From Pleodorina starrii (taxonomy: Eukaryota; Chlorophyta; Chlorophyceae; Chlamydomonadales; Volvocaceae), in contig BRXU01000009.1 of NCBI GenBank assembly GCA_030267565.1, forward strand, positions 3,212,501 through 3,276,500: 64,000 nt of DNA, read 5' to 3'. The notes under the pieces are model-generated. The model saw only the letters and a list, made by a program, of their open reading frames with translations, searched no databases and was not told the origin of the DNA. Shown here piece by piece: positions 22,687 through 35,228 of the stretch (positions are counted from its first letter, which is position 1; the number at the start of each line of letters is the position of its first letter). The translations under genes were made by a program, and so were the position numbers.

Positions 22687-25384
22687 ATGGAGAGCACTGC
22701 CGCTGCTCAAGGCCGCCTGTCGGTGCTGGCCAAGCAGATTTGCCCGGTGAGATATATTGCTTTATTCTTAGTCCGGAAAGCCAGCATATGTAGCGCACCT
22801 TCTTGGGCCGTTGTTGCCACGTTGGCAAAATCAAGGCTTTCACCACAGAGGCTCTGCCAATGCTATGCTGCAGGTTTCGAGCGGTGTGCAAGGCCTTTCG
22901 CTGCAGGTGAGTGATTCCGGGCTAAAAGCTCGCTTTGCACTTGGCGCATGCACTTGGAGCGCTAACCCACTTTGCATACTCACTTTCAGGGATGCTCTGC
23001 TGGGGACTCAGCAGCCTATGAGCGCCGCAACACCGCGGATGACGACGTTGTGATCGTTGCGGCGCTGCGCACCCCCCTGACGAAGGTACGGACTTGCCAC
23101 CACCCCAGACCTCTCAGGAACGGCTCCGCTGCGCCCCCCTTTTCGCAACTCGCTGCATTTGCTTATGCCAACGTGCCACATCTCGTCCGACATGCGTGCA
23201 GCTGTCAGAACCTGTCGTCAAAACCGCCTGCCTGCAAGAGCAGCTGCAGTGCAGGGCCTCTGGGGCAGCGCAGTCCTCGCCTTACCCGCCCCTTTCACTG
23301 TCCCCCTTTGTGCTAGCGGGGAAGCCGCGCCAGGCCAAGATTTTAGTGGCACCTGCCTACGACCGCAACCAGACTTGCCAACAGCCTCGCCCTGCTTCCA
23401 TGCCATACTGCCATGCACCCTTCGCCAGGCTCGCCGCGGCGGCCTCAAGGACACGGACGCCGTGGACCTGCTCGCCACTGTGTTCAAGGCCGTCATCGAC
23501 CGCACGGGAGTGGAGCCGCAGGCCATCGGCGACATCGTCATCGGCTCGGTGCTCGGCCCCTCGTCCCAGCGCGCCAACGAGTGCCGCATTGCGTCTTTCT
23601 TTGCCGGCATTCCGGAGACGGTGCCTGTCCGCACCGTGAACAGGTACGACGCTGGGTGACTCGGGCGGGCGTGTAGAGAAGGTGGTTGGCTGTTTGTAAT
23701 TCGGCGTTGCCCCGTGCCTTGCAGTTGCGACTTGGCTCGGGTTTGATGTGTTCACTTGTGTGGCCCTTTTGACCCTCCATCTGCAGGCAGTGCTCGTCTG
23801 GCTTGCAGGCCATTGCTGACGTGGCGGCTGCCATCCGGGCCGGCTTCTACACGGTACGCTCAAATCGTGCTGCCAACCACGCAACGCCCGACAAGATACG
23901 CTAGCGTGCTCACACGGGCGTGAGACATGGTCTGTCATATGCCGCACGTTCACTCACATTTGACTCCTGACAAAGTGGTAATGTCCTTTCGTTGTTTTGT
24001 GTCGCATCCAGGTCGGCCTGGCTGGCGGCGTGGAGACCATGTCGCTCAACCCCATGGCCTGGGAGGGCGGCATCAACTCGCGGATCGCGGACTTTCCGGG
24101 CGCGCAGGGCTGCATGCTGCCCATGGGCGTCACCTCGGAGAACGTGGCCGCCAAGTTTGGCGTCGACCGCAAGACCCAGGTGAGGCGCTTTGGGAGGATT
24201 TAAAATGGTTCACTGATCTGCCGGCACATGCAGCCGTTTCATTGGACTTCGTGCTCAGCGCACGCCGGGCAAGGTCACGACCATTTGGGGCACTGCCACT
24301 TCATCTCCTTTTCCATAGCCTTGGCAAGAGGCGTCGTCCATTACGCGTCACATCGCTGTGCACTACCTTTAGTCTTGGAATCTCACGGGCCGCCCCTCGC
24401 ACCCTATCGTGCAGGACGAGTTTGCAGTGCGCTCCCATCGCAAGGCCGCTGCCGCCAAGGCCGCGGGCAAGTTCAAGGACGAGATCGTTCCCGTGTCCAC
24501 CAAGGTCAAGGACCCCAAGACGGGCGTGGAGACGCCGGTGGTGGTGACGGAGGACGACGGCGTGCGCGGCAGCACCACCGTGGAGTCACTGGGTAGCCTC
24601 AAGGCTGTCTTCAAGAAGAACGGGACCACCACGGCTGGTAACTCGTCGCAGGTGAGCAGCACGTGTGCGCGCACGGTCGTGCTACCCTTCGACACCTCAC
24701 GCCCATGCATGCGTGCATGGTGGTGGTGGTGGGGGCTTGGGTTGAAGGCCCTCCCGAGGGCGTCCTTCGTTCAGCGCCATGGCTCGTCCAGCGCCACGGT
24801 CTCCATCCTTGCACTTCACCTTCTCATCGTTTCACCTTACCGCCGCAATTCGCACTTTACCGCGTCTTCAGGTGACCGACGGCGCCGCCGCCGTGCTGAT
24901 GATGACGCGCGCGGAGGCCCGTCGCCGCGGCCTGCCCATCCTGGCCATCTTCCGTTCCTTCGCGGCTGTGGGCGTCGACCCCTCCATCATGGGCATCGGC
25001 CCCGCCGTCGCCATCCCGGAGGCCGTGGCGCGCGCTGGCCTGACGCTGGACGACATCGACGTCTACGAGATCAACGAGGCCTTCGCCTCGCAGGCTTCGT
25101 ACAGCGTCGCCAAGCTGGGAATCGACGAGAGCAAGGTGAACCCCAATGGTGGCGCCATTGCCCTGGGCCACCCGCTGGGCGCCACTGGCGCGCGCTGCAC
25201 GGCCACGCTGCTGAGCGAGATGCGCCGCCGCGGCCGCGCCGCGCGCTTCGGCGTCGTATCGATGTGCATCGGCAGTGGCATGGGCGCCGCGGCGGTGTTC
25301 GAGGCGGGTGGCGAGGTGGACAACGTGGTGACTGCGCGCCCGGTCGCCGGCCAGGTCTGCCTGTCGAAGGACGCGGTCGTCTGA
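22687..25384 (+). CDS. ATO1: 3-ketoacyl-CoA thiolase, plant KAT type (peroxisomal beta-oxidation)
   Basis: Eight exons: 22687-22746, 22874-22906, 22990-23085, 23429-23643, 23787-23853, 24012-24179, 24415-24651 and 24872-25384. They give 462 aa, the length of plant KAT enzymes. The enzyme cleaves 3-ketoacyl-CoA with CoA to release acetyl-CoA, the last step of fatty-acid beta-oxidation. The catalytic residues are present: nucleophile Cys137 in NRQCSSGLQ, Asn360 in NEAFAS, His392 in GHPLGATG and Cys424 in MCIGSGMG. Residues 10-18 (RLSVLAKQI) fit the PTS2 peroxisome signal R-L-x5-Q-hydrophobic. Exon 2 has only 33 nt. All phases close. The next gene downstream on the same strand is IFT81, 1.8 kb away. 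Confidence 0.93.
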
Positions 25385-27159
25385 AGTGCACGGCTGTAGC
25401 GCGGGCGGGTTGATTTTCTGCTTGGAAGGAAATGACCTGAAGCGGCGTGGAGTTGACTTGTAGAGGCGGCCTGGAGGGAAGGCGCTGCACAAGTGACACT
25501 GTAGATGCGCACGTGAGGCGGCGGGAGGCAGGAGGCCCGAGGGAGCACTTAGCGCGCTTGACCGTGGAGCGTGCTCGTGGACTGGGACACTACGCGTGTG
25601 TTGTTTGTAGCGTGTAACTTTGTTTGCGATTTGCGTGCAAGCGTTTCGGAGCAGCGGAGCACACTTTGTGCATCAAAAGTAGTGGTGTTTGCGTGTACGG
25701 CATGATTCGGTGCGCTGTCTGTGACATTTTCGACAGGGCAGCCGCCATCGTCAGCATGCTGCTATTCGCGTCTTTATTCCTTTGTTATTGTTTTGTCTCT
25801 GCACGGGAACGGGCAAAGCCCCCAAGCGTGGGAGGCGGTGCGTTGCTTTAGGAAGCCCGGCTTTGTGGCTGTTGAACCTGGAGACGCACGTCTGACCCCA
25901 TGCAATAGCCGGGATTGCCACCGTGATTTTATGGGCTCTCTGCCATTGCCATGTGCCTCTCCGGAGCCCAGACGGACCTGGCAGTGGCTAGTGATGCTGC
26001 ATGCCCGCAATTACCGGTATGTTGGCCATGAGCAAGGAGTATGGAGAGGGTGTCAGCCTGGTAGGACGGCGTCGTTGACATGATCCGTTCCTTATGAAAA
26101 GGAGCCGTCTCCATTTGGAGCCAGGTTGCTTCGGGAGCGCTTGTGGTCCATCTGTAACAAGATATTTGGTTCATGTCGCGCACGCGGCCATCGAAGCATC
26201 CATCGTTGTGTGTAATGTTGCGGGTCGGTGCCGCGGGGCAAGTTCGGTGTAGCCCTACATTCTTGGCGGCACAGTGCAGTGCACCCGTAACAGGGGTGGT
26301 GGGTGTCTGGGCGCTTTCACCAAAGGGATGTGCGCTGTCGGTCCAGGTTTGAACAGGAGGGTAACACCGGGTGACTCCAGGAAACTGGCCCAGGCTGGCC
26401 CAATCACCGCTGGCTAGCGGATTTGGGGAAATGGGGCGACTTGCGTAGCATCCTGTGCACTGGACTCCCAATGCACCGGACTCCCTAAAAATCTTTGGCC
26501 ATTTCTTCAGTGACCGCTGTCCGCGTCCTTCGATCCTTGACAGCCAGACGTGAACTGCACGACGGGGAGTGAAGGGGAGTGGGCTACCGTATCAACCAGC
26601 CCGACGCCTTGCCGGCATGCAACGTTAGCAGTGCAGACGACCCCTTCCTGTCTATGGTGCTTAACTAAGGACGCCACATACGCACGAAGCGGACAGTGTG
26701 CAGTGCGGAGGGCATGCAAGAGCGGTGTTGTTGTTGCAGAGCGGTGTGTTCTTTCTGTTGTACCAGCACTGCCGTACTATACTTGCCTCTGAGCCGTCTG
26801 AAAGGAATGCACAACATCTAACTTGGGAAGCCCAGTTACAAAAGTGGGAAGCTTCACTCATCCGCTCAAGAGGAAACAATCTCGATTCCTGAATGACTTT
26901 GTATTTTGCCGTACGAAACCGGAAAACGGTTGTGCAAACCAACCCAAGCCTACGAGACCATCATACTGTCGTTGGAATCCCATGTATGCTAACAGACTGT
27001 TGCTAGCTGATTGTCTTTGGTCAATTGTGTTCCACAGTTTTTGTTTGACAACCTAATCATCTGCAGTGAAATAGTTTATTATACAGACACTTCTTAGCCT
27101 GAGGCTTGAATATTAGCAGACATTCTGTGTCGCCTTCTCGGAGTTAAGCAGTAGGCAAA
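25385..27159. other. Thiolase 3' UTR and IFT81 upstream region
   Basis: The first ~240 bases are probably the thiolase 3' UTR. The rest has no coding-like exon chain. The last ~400 bp before the IFT81 ATG are clearly more AT-rich than the surroundings, as expected for a promoter and 5' UTR. Confidence 0.5.
25613..25617 (+). terminator. Candidate TGTAA poly(A) signal of the thiolase gene
   Basis: TGTAA about 230 nt after the thiolase stop codon, the normal distance for an algal nuclear gene. Confidence 0.55.
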
Positions 27160-30100
27160 ATGGGCGACGTTTCATACATTGTCGACAGCCTTGGGCTGCC
27201 GCCCTTCTCATACCAGATGTCGCTTCTAAGCTTTACGTGAGGACTTGCCACTGCCATCTGACGCACAGCGAAAGCAGCGTTTGACCCGCCTGCACCGCGG
27301 CTTCCTTGTGCAGTGAAAAGGGACCTATGGAGCTATTGCAACTCCTTAGCGATGTATTCGGCACAATTAGTCCGAAACACCAGGTAAAAGGGGCCTGGCT
27401 TCCCGCGAGGACCAGATGGCATGTCACCTCCGGCCCTTGAGCGCGCCTGGCTGGACCCCTGGACATGCAGAAAGTGGATGTTACGAAGGAGGTTCCGGAT
27501 CAAACAGCGGATCGGTTGATAAACTTCTTGAAAATCATCAAGTACCGCCCGGGCGTGCAAGACCCGTGAGTTACACCCGGGGGGCCACGGGCAGGAGGCC
27601 GCTGCGCGGCCAGCCCACTGGGGGCTTCGATGCCGGGCGGGAGCTGCTGTCCCTGTCGTTGCACCCTCTCCCGGTGCTCCTTCCAATGTATGGACTTGGA
27701 AACCCGCCGGCCTCTGACTCCGGGATGGGGCCTGCACGGTTGCAAGCCCTAACCCTGCCCTCCGCCCATGTCCCTTCGCTCGCGGGTGACCAGGCTGCTC
27801 TTCCGCCAGCTGGTGGCTTCGGGGGACCGGGAGACGCTCTACCAGATCCTCCGATGGGTGGTGCCGCAGCCGCAACTGCTGGAGAAGCGCGCCTTCGTGG
27901 GCTACTACCTGAGCTTCCCCGATGTGGGTACGGGCAAGCATGCAGTTTGCCGCACACGGTACCGTGTGCGGGGAAATGCGCGGACAATGCGCGAATATGA
28001 CACGGCGGCACGCGCGGGGTTCAGTGCGTGGTCGGGGTCGGGGTCGCCGCGGGCCGCGCAGTGTCCGGGGCTTGCGTGCTGCTGGTGCATCAACAGGGAT
28101 TCCGATCTACGGCGTGTGCAGCTTGGGCAGGGATTGGGGTCGCCCGGGCGGCGGCTTGGGTGCCCGCACTCTGGCAGGAGCGCCATACCGCTAGGGCGAG
28201 CCATCCCAACCTATCAGGTGAAGGTTGTAGTCGCGTGGATGGTTGTCGGGCTGGCGGCTACGGCTACAGAGATGAGGGGCTCGCACCGCAGGCAGCCGCC
28301 GCATCTGCGAAACCCATAGCGAGCCAGCGCTGCCCGAGTGCGCTCTGGCGTGTCCTGCGGGCCCAGCCTGCCTTGCCCACCTACCGCACACGACCGTAGC
28401 GGTACCGGAGCGGTACCGGGGCTGCCATCCTGCTGTGGATGACAGCGCCAGAACGCAGCCCCGCGCACTGCAGCGCTGCCCAACGGTGCAGTTTTGACTT
28501 GGGGACCATGGAGCCGTCCTAGCAGGCCATCAGCCAGCCAGCCAGCCAGGGCATTGGACCAGCGGCGGACAGGAGTCCAAGCCCCGGTCCCGCATGCGCC
28601 GCTGGGGCGGCGCAGTCGGCCCGGGGAGCCTGGAGCTTGGTCAGGGCGCTTCACCCCCGTCAGGCGGCGCCCAGCTTGCAGGGGAGGAGTGGCCGCAGCC
28701 CCGCACGCACGCGTGTGTGGCGCTGCGCGCCGAGGACGGCACGCCGGGCGAACTGCGCCAGCCCGCTACTGGCGCCATCGTCAGAAAGCATAAGCAGCGT
28801 GGCGCTGGCGCCTCCGTTTGCTGTCGGGAGGTCACCGGGCCTCAAGCAGCAGTCGCGGTCGGAAAGGGGTCGCCAGCTGCTGCACAGGGGCGGCAGGGAG
28901 CGAGGTGGCAGCGCGCGGCGGGTGGCTGGTGCCAGCGCGGCGACACCAGGGGCCTCGGCGCTGGCGCGCCCCCGGCGGCGTCCGGGCGTTGGGGCGGCGT
29001 GGGCGGTTTCGGCGGCAACCTCGGGCGGATGATGGGACGCCGAGGGCTGGTTTCAGTGCGACGCAGCGCGTGGCCGCGTGGCCTTACTATGGGACGATAA
29101 AGACGAAACCGCAGCGAAGGCGAACCTACGGGGCTTGAGCGGCGCCGCCAGGTCGCCCAGGCCCCCCTCCTCAGAAATCCGCCCCGCAGTCGCCGTTGGC
29201 GCCCCCTTGGCACCCTGAAGATGCGGCTGTCACTGCCAGAACGGCTTGCTGCGGTGACACTGCATACCTGACGGCTGTAGCTGAGGCCAGTGCTCACTGG
29301 AGGAGCCGTCGAAGCGAAGTGCGTCTGGCGGCACTGCCGCTGCGGCCTCGCGACGCGCCAGCGAAGCAGCTGAGCAAGGAGCAGCCCGCTGCGCTCCACT
29401 TGGCTTTTCACGCCGCGCAACCAAGCCGTCTTCTTAACCGGACGCCATCTCGCCGGCGCTGCTAGTCGCTGATCTCTCCCGACCGCGCCAACGCCGCTGC
29501 TGATCCCTGGTCTTGCGCTGACGCCCGTGCCCGTGCGCGTGCCGCTGCCCCTCCGCAGATGCCGGAGGAGTTCAACTTCGACCCCGACATCATGGAGCTC
29601 AAGGAGGAGATCAAGGGCATGCAGCAGGAGTTCATCGAGCTGCACAAGAACTCGGATGCCATCAAGAACCTGTCAAAGTACGTGCGGCGGTGTGCTGCGG
29701 TTTCGTGTGCACACGGCCTGCGGCGGTCCGTGTGCACACACCGACGAGGGCGGAAGTGGGTCATGTGCCTTGATGAGTCCGACCTGCGCGGTCCGGGGGC
29801 GCGCGGCCCCAGGCTCCTGACTGGGGGAGGGGGCCCAGTCGTCAGCAGCGACGCGTCATGGGCGAGAGAGAGAGGGGGAGAGAGATGCGGCGTGGAGCGG
29901 CTCCTGGCGCTCCGCTGACGGTCTGGCCTGCAGCCGCAAGGCCTGCCTAGTTTTGTTGCCAGGGAACTGCCCGTTGTGTCGCTGTCCCGGGCAGCTCCCT
30001 GACCTGCCGCAGTGGGACCCGCGTCCTCGCCCGGCTCGCGGAGCCTGCGGCCCCAGCCTGCGGCAATCACCCGTTGGACGGCGCCGTGTGCCCACCCACC

Positions 30101-33100
30101 CGCCCATCAACCCGCCCGGTACCCGGTCCCGCTGGCTCCGTTTGCAACCGTCGCCCACATTCCACCTTTGCGGTATCGTATTTGCTGTCTCTACCGCCCT
30201 GCACCGCCCGCAGGGACACGCAGGCCCTCAAGAACAAGATCAAGTCGCTGGAGGAGGAGAAGGAGCGGCTGGGCGAGAAGGTGGAGCGCGCCAAGGGCGC
30301 CGTGGACAAGCTGCCCGACCGCTCTAGCTACATGGAGGTGTGCACCAACCTGCGCAAGCAGCAGGACGAGGAGGTCAACTTGTCGACAGCCATCCAGGTG
30401 TGTGACCGGATGTTGGGGGGCGGGAAGAGTTCAGAGTGCGATGCGTCGTCGGCACTGGTTGCGGCAACCAGGCCCCCAGAGGACCATGAAGTCCAGAAGC
30501 CCCAACTCCACGCACCTCCGCCTCGCTTGCGTTTCCCATCACAACCCTCATGCTGCGCCGGGACCCTTACGCTGCTCCCGCTGCTGCTGCCCCTGCTGCT
30601 GCTGCTGCTTCTGCTGCTGCTGTCGCTCCGCCTCCACAGACCCAGAAGGCGCTGCAGGAGAAGGCCGAGGCGCAGTACCACCGCGCCGCCGCGCGCCTGC
30701 GGGAGCTGCAGCTGTCGTACCAGGAGGGCTCGGCGGGCAAGCTGATCGAGACGCTGAGCGAGGACGTCAAGAACCTGCGCGCGCAGGTGGGCACACCTGG
30801 GGGCAGTTTGCGGGGAGTGGCGGTTGGGGGCGGTGCACACTCGCCCCGCCGTCGCCGTGATGCCCTCTGCCGTGCACCTCCGTTCCTCCCTCTCCGCTCC
30901 CCTCGCCCTCAGCCCTCGCCCCCTCCTCTTACCTTTCTCTCATTCCACTTCCTAGCTCGACCTTCCGTCCCCTCGCCTCAGTTCCAATCCTTCGCCCTAA
31001 CCACCCATCACCATTCTCTCGAACCGTCTTTACCCATCTCGCTCCTCACCTCCTTTCGAACCTCCGGACAGGTGAACGAGCGCTACCCCAAGGATGTCGA
31101 GAAGCGCCAGAAGCGGCTGGCGGCTCTGAGCGAGGCGCTCGCGTCGGGCATCTCCACTGAGATGGATCTGCAGCGGCTGCAGACCCAGGCCACCACGCTG
31201 CACAACCAGATCACGGAGATCCAGGAGCGCAAGGTGGCGCAGGACAAGGCGCGGCAGGTGGGGGGGCAATGAAGTGGAGAGTGGGTTGGTAACAAAAGGG
31301 AGAGTGGGTGGTATTTAAGTGGAGACCGCAGCGGGCGGGTGGGTAATAAGAACGGCCCGGGCGGGTGGGTGGGTGGGTGCATTGAGTGCGGAGAGAGCAG
31401 TGAGAGCGGTGGATGCAGGGAGTGAGGTGGGTGCAGCGCAACAGGAAGGGATGACATATTTGCTTGGGATGGGATGGGGTGGGCACGCGCGTCGGCGCGG
31501 CAGCAAACGGCAAGCGGGACCGGGGCCAGACGGCGAGCACCTCTCCCGCTCGACCCCGCGCACCGCATCACCACGGCGCCTCCCGTGACCCTCCCCTCCG
31601 CAGGGCGACAAGGCGTACCTGCAGCTGCGGCAGGCGCAGCAGATGGCGACTGTGGCTTCCCGCAAGAAGGAGGAGCTGGCGGCCAAGATGGAGCGGCTGC
31701 AGGAGAAGAAGGGGGCGCTCACGGCGCAGCTGGACAAGATGAACGCGGAAGGTGGGGGGGGCTGCGGGCTGCGGGCTGCTGGGTGGGGGCTGGTTCGGGT
31801 TGCTGTCTGGTTACAAATCTTAGGCGGGTGAGGCTGGACGGGTTAGGAAAGGAGGGACGGTTACCGGAGCGCGAGTTCAGTGAGGCAGGCGACCCGGGCG
31901 GGAGGGACGGGCAGTACAGGCCGACTGTATTTGTAACCTTAGCGAGAGGGTCGCTGACCGGCTGGGTGGGTCGGATTGTGGATTGTGCGGGTGACTTCAA
32001 CTGTATGGATTTGTTGCGCGGCGCGCCTCCCGCCCTCTGCAGGCGGCGGCGCGGGCGCGGTGTTCAGCGAGGAGGAGTGGCGCAACAAGTACGAGAGCAT
32101 GAAGAACAAGCTGCCCATGTGAGTGGTTTCGGAGCCTATCGGCGTCGCTCGCGTGGCTCGTCGTCGCCCTGGGACTGTGCTGCAGCTGCGGCTACGGCTG
32201 CGGCCGCGGCCGCGACCGCCTTGCTTGGGACCAACGGGCTGCGCCGCGGTGCCCTCTACTAAGGTGCCGGCTGGGCGCCGAAAGACGGCGCCGATGGCCG
32301 GGACCGGGGGCCCGCCCGCGTCGCACCTTGGGAAGCAGACCCGCGCCGGGGATGTGCCGTGCCCGCGTCTGTCTGCCATCGTCCTAGGCAGACAGACGCG
32401 CAGCGCAGCCCGGTATCCGGCTTCCTGCACGGAAGCTCCGCGGAGGTCCGCGGCCCCGAAACCGGTGGTCTCCTGATCCACCGTGCTGGTAGCCAAACCG
32501 CCAAGCCTGCACCCCTGCGACCGATTTCGCCGCTGCGGTCCGTCTTTCCTTACCGCTGCCTCTGCTCGCACCGCTATCCCTGCTCGCACCGGTATCCCCT
32601 GTTCGCAGCTACAAGAAGATGAAGAAGGAGCTTGGTGACCTGGAGGCGGAGGTGTTTGTGTTGGCGCACACGGAGGAGCTGCTGGCGGCGCAGGAGCAGG
32701 CCATGCTGGACAAGGTGAAGAAGATCGAGAAGCAGCAGGGCATCACGGTGAGATCGGGGCGCGGGCGGAGAGGCGGGAGGGGCGGGGAGGAGGAGGGCGA
32801 TTTCGCTGTCAGTTCGGCATCGCATTCGTGATCTCAGGACAGGGGGTTGACAGGCAGAGGAGGAGGAGCAGGAGGTGGGAGATGGGGCGCGGGCGCGGGG
32901 CGCGGGCGCGGCGTGGCGCGGCCTGGCAGGCCGGGTGGGCTTTGTGCGGGGGTTGACGCTGGCGGCGGTTGGAGGGGGAATGAATGAGGCCCGGTGCGCG
33001 GCACCAGGCGCACTGCTCTTTAACCCTTTTCCTCCTCCCAAGGAGACTGGTTGCTGCCCCCTCCAGCCAGCCAGCCCCAACCCAATTAACGGTACAACTA

Positions 33101-35228
33101 CTCTCCTTTCCTCGGCCTCGCCTGCAGGGCTTCACGGACGTGGCTCAGCACCTGGAGAAGGTCTCCGAGGCCAAGAGCGCCATGGACGAGGAGAAGGGCA
33201 TGACGCTGATCGAGATCAGCCGCACCGTGGAGGAGATCAACAACGCCATCAACCAGCGCAAGCAGCAGCTGGCGCCGCAGATCAAGAAGCTGAGGACCGT
33301 GCGCCAGGACTTTGCGGTGCGTGCAGGCGTGCGGCGCTGCGAGGGCCGGGGGGCTGTGTGCGAGGGGCCATGAAAAAGAGCGCCGCAGCGCAGTGTTCGA
33401 GGGGGTTGGGGTTGCGCGGGCGAGCTGCGGCTGGGGCTGGCCACGTAAGGGCGAGGCGGTGGGCACGCGGGTGGGCGGGATCCCCGTGGGCTCAGCGCGC
33501 GCGAGGTGTGGGGAAATGCCTGATCGCCGGCTGCGTGCCGATGGGTTCCTCTCGCCGCCCCTAGTACCGCTCATGGGCAAGCGCACGGCCAGGGATCAAC
33601 ACCGCTTAATGCTTCCTTGCAGCACCTCACCCCACCGTGTGGCTGACTGGTGACTACCGCACGGTATACGTCGTTACCTGACTGGGGTTTGCTCGCCCCG
33701 CGCCCCCGCCGCGCGGCATTGCAGGAGTTCGAGGCCAAGTACGTGGAGAAGAAGGGGGCGTACGACAGTGTGGTGGCAACCTTCGAGGCGCGCACCGCCG
33801 CCCTCGAGTCGGAGGTTTCGGGGCTCAAGGTGGGCGGGTGGCGGTGGGGGGGTGGATGGTGGGGCGTTAGGAGTGCAATGGGTCGGCGGATCTGGTTACG
33901 GCGACCAGTCCCAGCGCTCGGGAATATGGGGATATGGTCACTGGCCATTTGGGCGGGTCTCCGTTGGCTGCGGCATTGGTACGGTAGCAGGGGCCCGCGG
34001 TCCTTCCTTGAATCTGCACCGTCACCGCGCTTGCTGCTGCCGCTGCCACAGCTGCCAGCTCTCGCGCCCTGCTGCTGATGTCAGCCCCCTTCTGACGGCA
34101 CGCACCTACCCCCTCGCGCGCTGCGCCAAAACCGCAAGGCCTGCCTCGTCCTGACCGCCCGCTCTCGGCCCATGCCCCAAGGATACCCTTTCCTTGACCC
34201 CCCGTTGTCGCGCCCTTCCCGCCTCGGCCTGCCTGGGCCACGGCCTGCCCTCGTGCCGCTGCCCTCCTACCCGCCTCCTTCCACCCGTCTCCTACCCGCG
34301 CCCCACCCGCCTCCGCAGACCGAGGTTTCGGAGAACGAGTCCAAGTACCACCTCATGCACTGCCAGTTGCACATCACCGACCAAAACATCAAAAAGGTCA
34401 CCAGCGGGCCGGCCGCGGAGCGGCTCCGGGAAAAGTAAGCAGCCCCAGGCGCCCCACGACACGGCGGAGCGGAATAGGGCGACGGACGGGCTGCTGCGTC
34501 GACGCGCCGGTTGGGGTTAGGGCCATGGCGCCTGCCGGCGCCTTTTGCGCGGGTCAACCACCTTGCACAAGCGCGGCAAGCTCGCCCGCGTCCTGCTTTA
34601 GCCCGTACCCCCCCCCCCCCGTGTGGGGTCGACGCACACCGACGGCTTTCCCTCGAGGCTCTCCCGCATGCCCAGCTGCTCTTCCGCCGCACCCAAAGCT
34701 TCGCAGCACCTGGCGCGCCGCGCCCGCCGCACGTCGCCTTGTCCTACGGCCCCGACGCCCCAGCACGCCGCGCCTGCCTTGCAAGCTTTGCACGCACGCG
34801 CGTGCCTCTCCCCAGCACCAGCCGCGACCACGCACCTGCCAGCATGCCCGGCCCCCCACCCCCTTCCGCGCCTCTTCTCTTACCCTCCTGTTGCCCCGCC
34901 CTCGCACCCGCCTACACCTCCCCCCCCCACACTGCGGTTGTCTTCGTTACTGCCCCCTAGGTACGAGGCCAAGGTGAAGGAGGTGGAGGAGGCCACCAAG
35001 CAGCTCCGCGAGCGGCAGCGCGAGATCAAGGACACGCACACCTCGGGCCTCAGCCAGATCGACATCATGAACGACATGATCCGGCTGTTGCATCTCAAGC
35101 TCAACCTGGCGAAGGGCATCACCGGCGGGGAGCTCGACGCGCCGGGCGCGGGCGGCGCCGGCGGCGGCGGCGCGGGGGCCGGCGGCCAGACGTTCGACAC
35201 GGGCTCGGCCAATGTGCTGCAGCTCTGA
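27160..35228 (+). CDS. IFT81: Intraflagellar transport protein 81 (IFT-B core)
   Basis: Fifteen exons: 27160-27236, 27314-27383, 27471-27565, 27794-27923, 29559-29677, 30214-30397, 30640-30786, 31072-31257, 31604-31751, 32043-32118, 32609-32747, 33128-33316, 33725-33829, 34319-34434 and 34961-35228. They total 682 aa with every phase consistent. IFT81 pairs with IFT74. Its N-terminal calponin-homology domain, with the basic tail of IFT74, carries tubulin into growing flagella. The first four exons encode the CH domain (YIVDSLGLPPFSYQ; residues 1 to ~125). The rest is nearly continuous coiled coil, ending in a Gly/Ala linker and NVLQL. Conserved IFT81 blocks include RTEELL-like HTEELLAAQE, KKGITG-like KQQGITGFTD and QLHITDQNIKK. 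Intron 4 is 1.6 kb and the largest. The gene shows the organism is or was flagellate. Confidence 0.95.
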
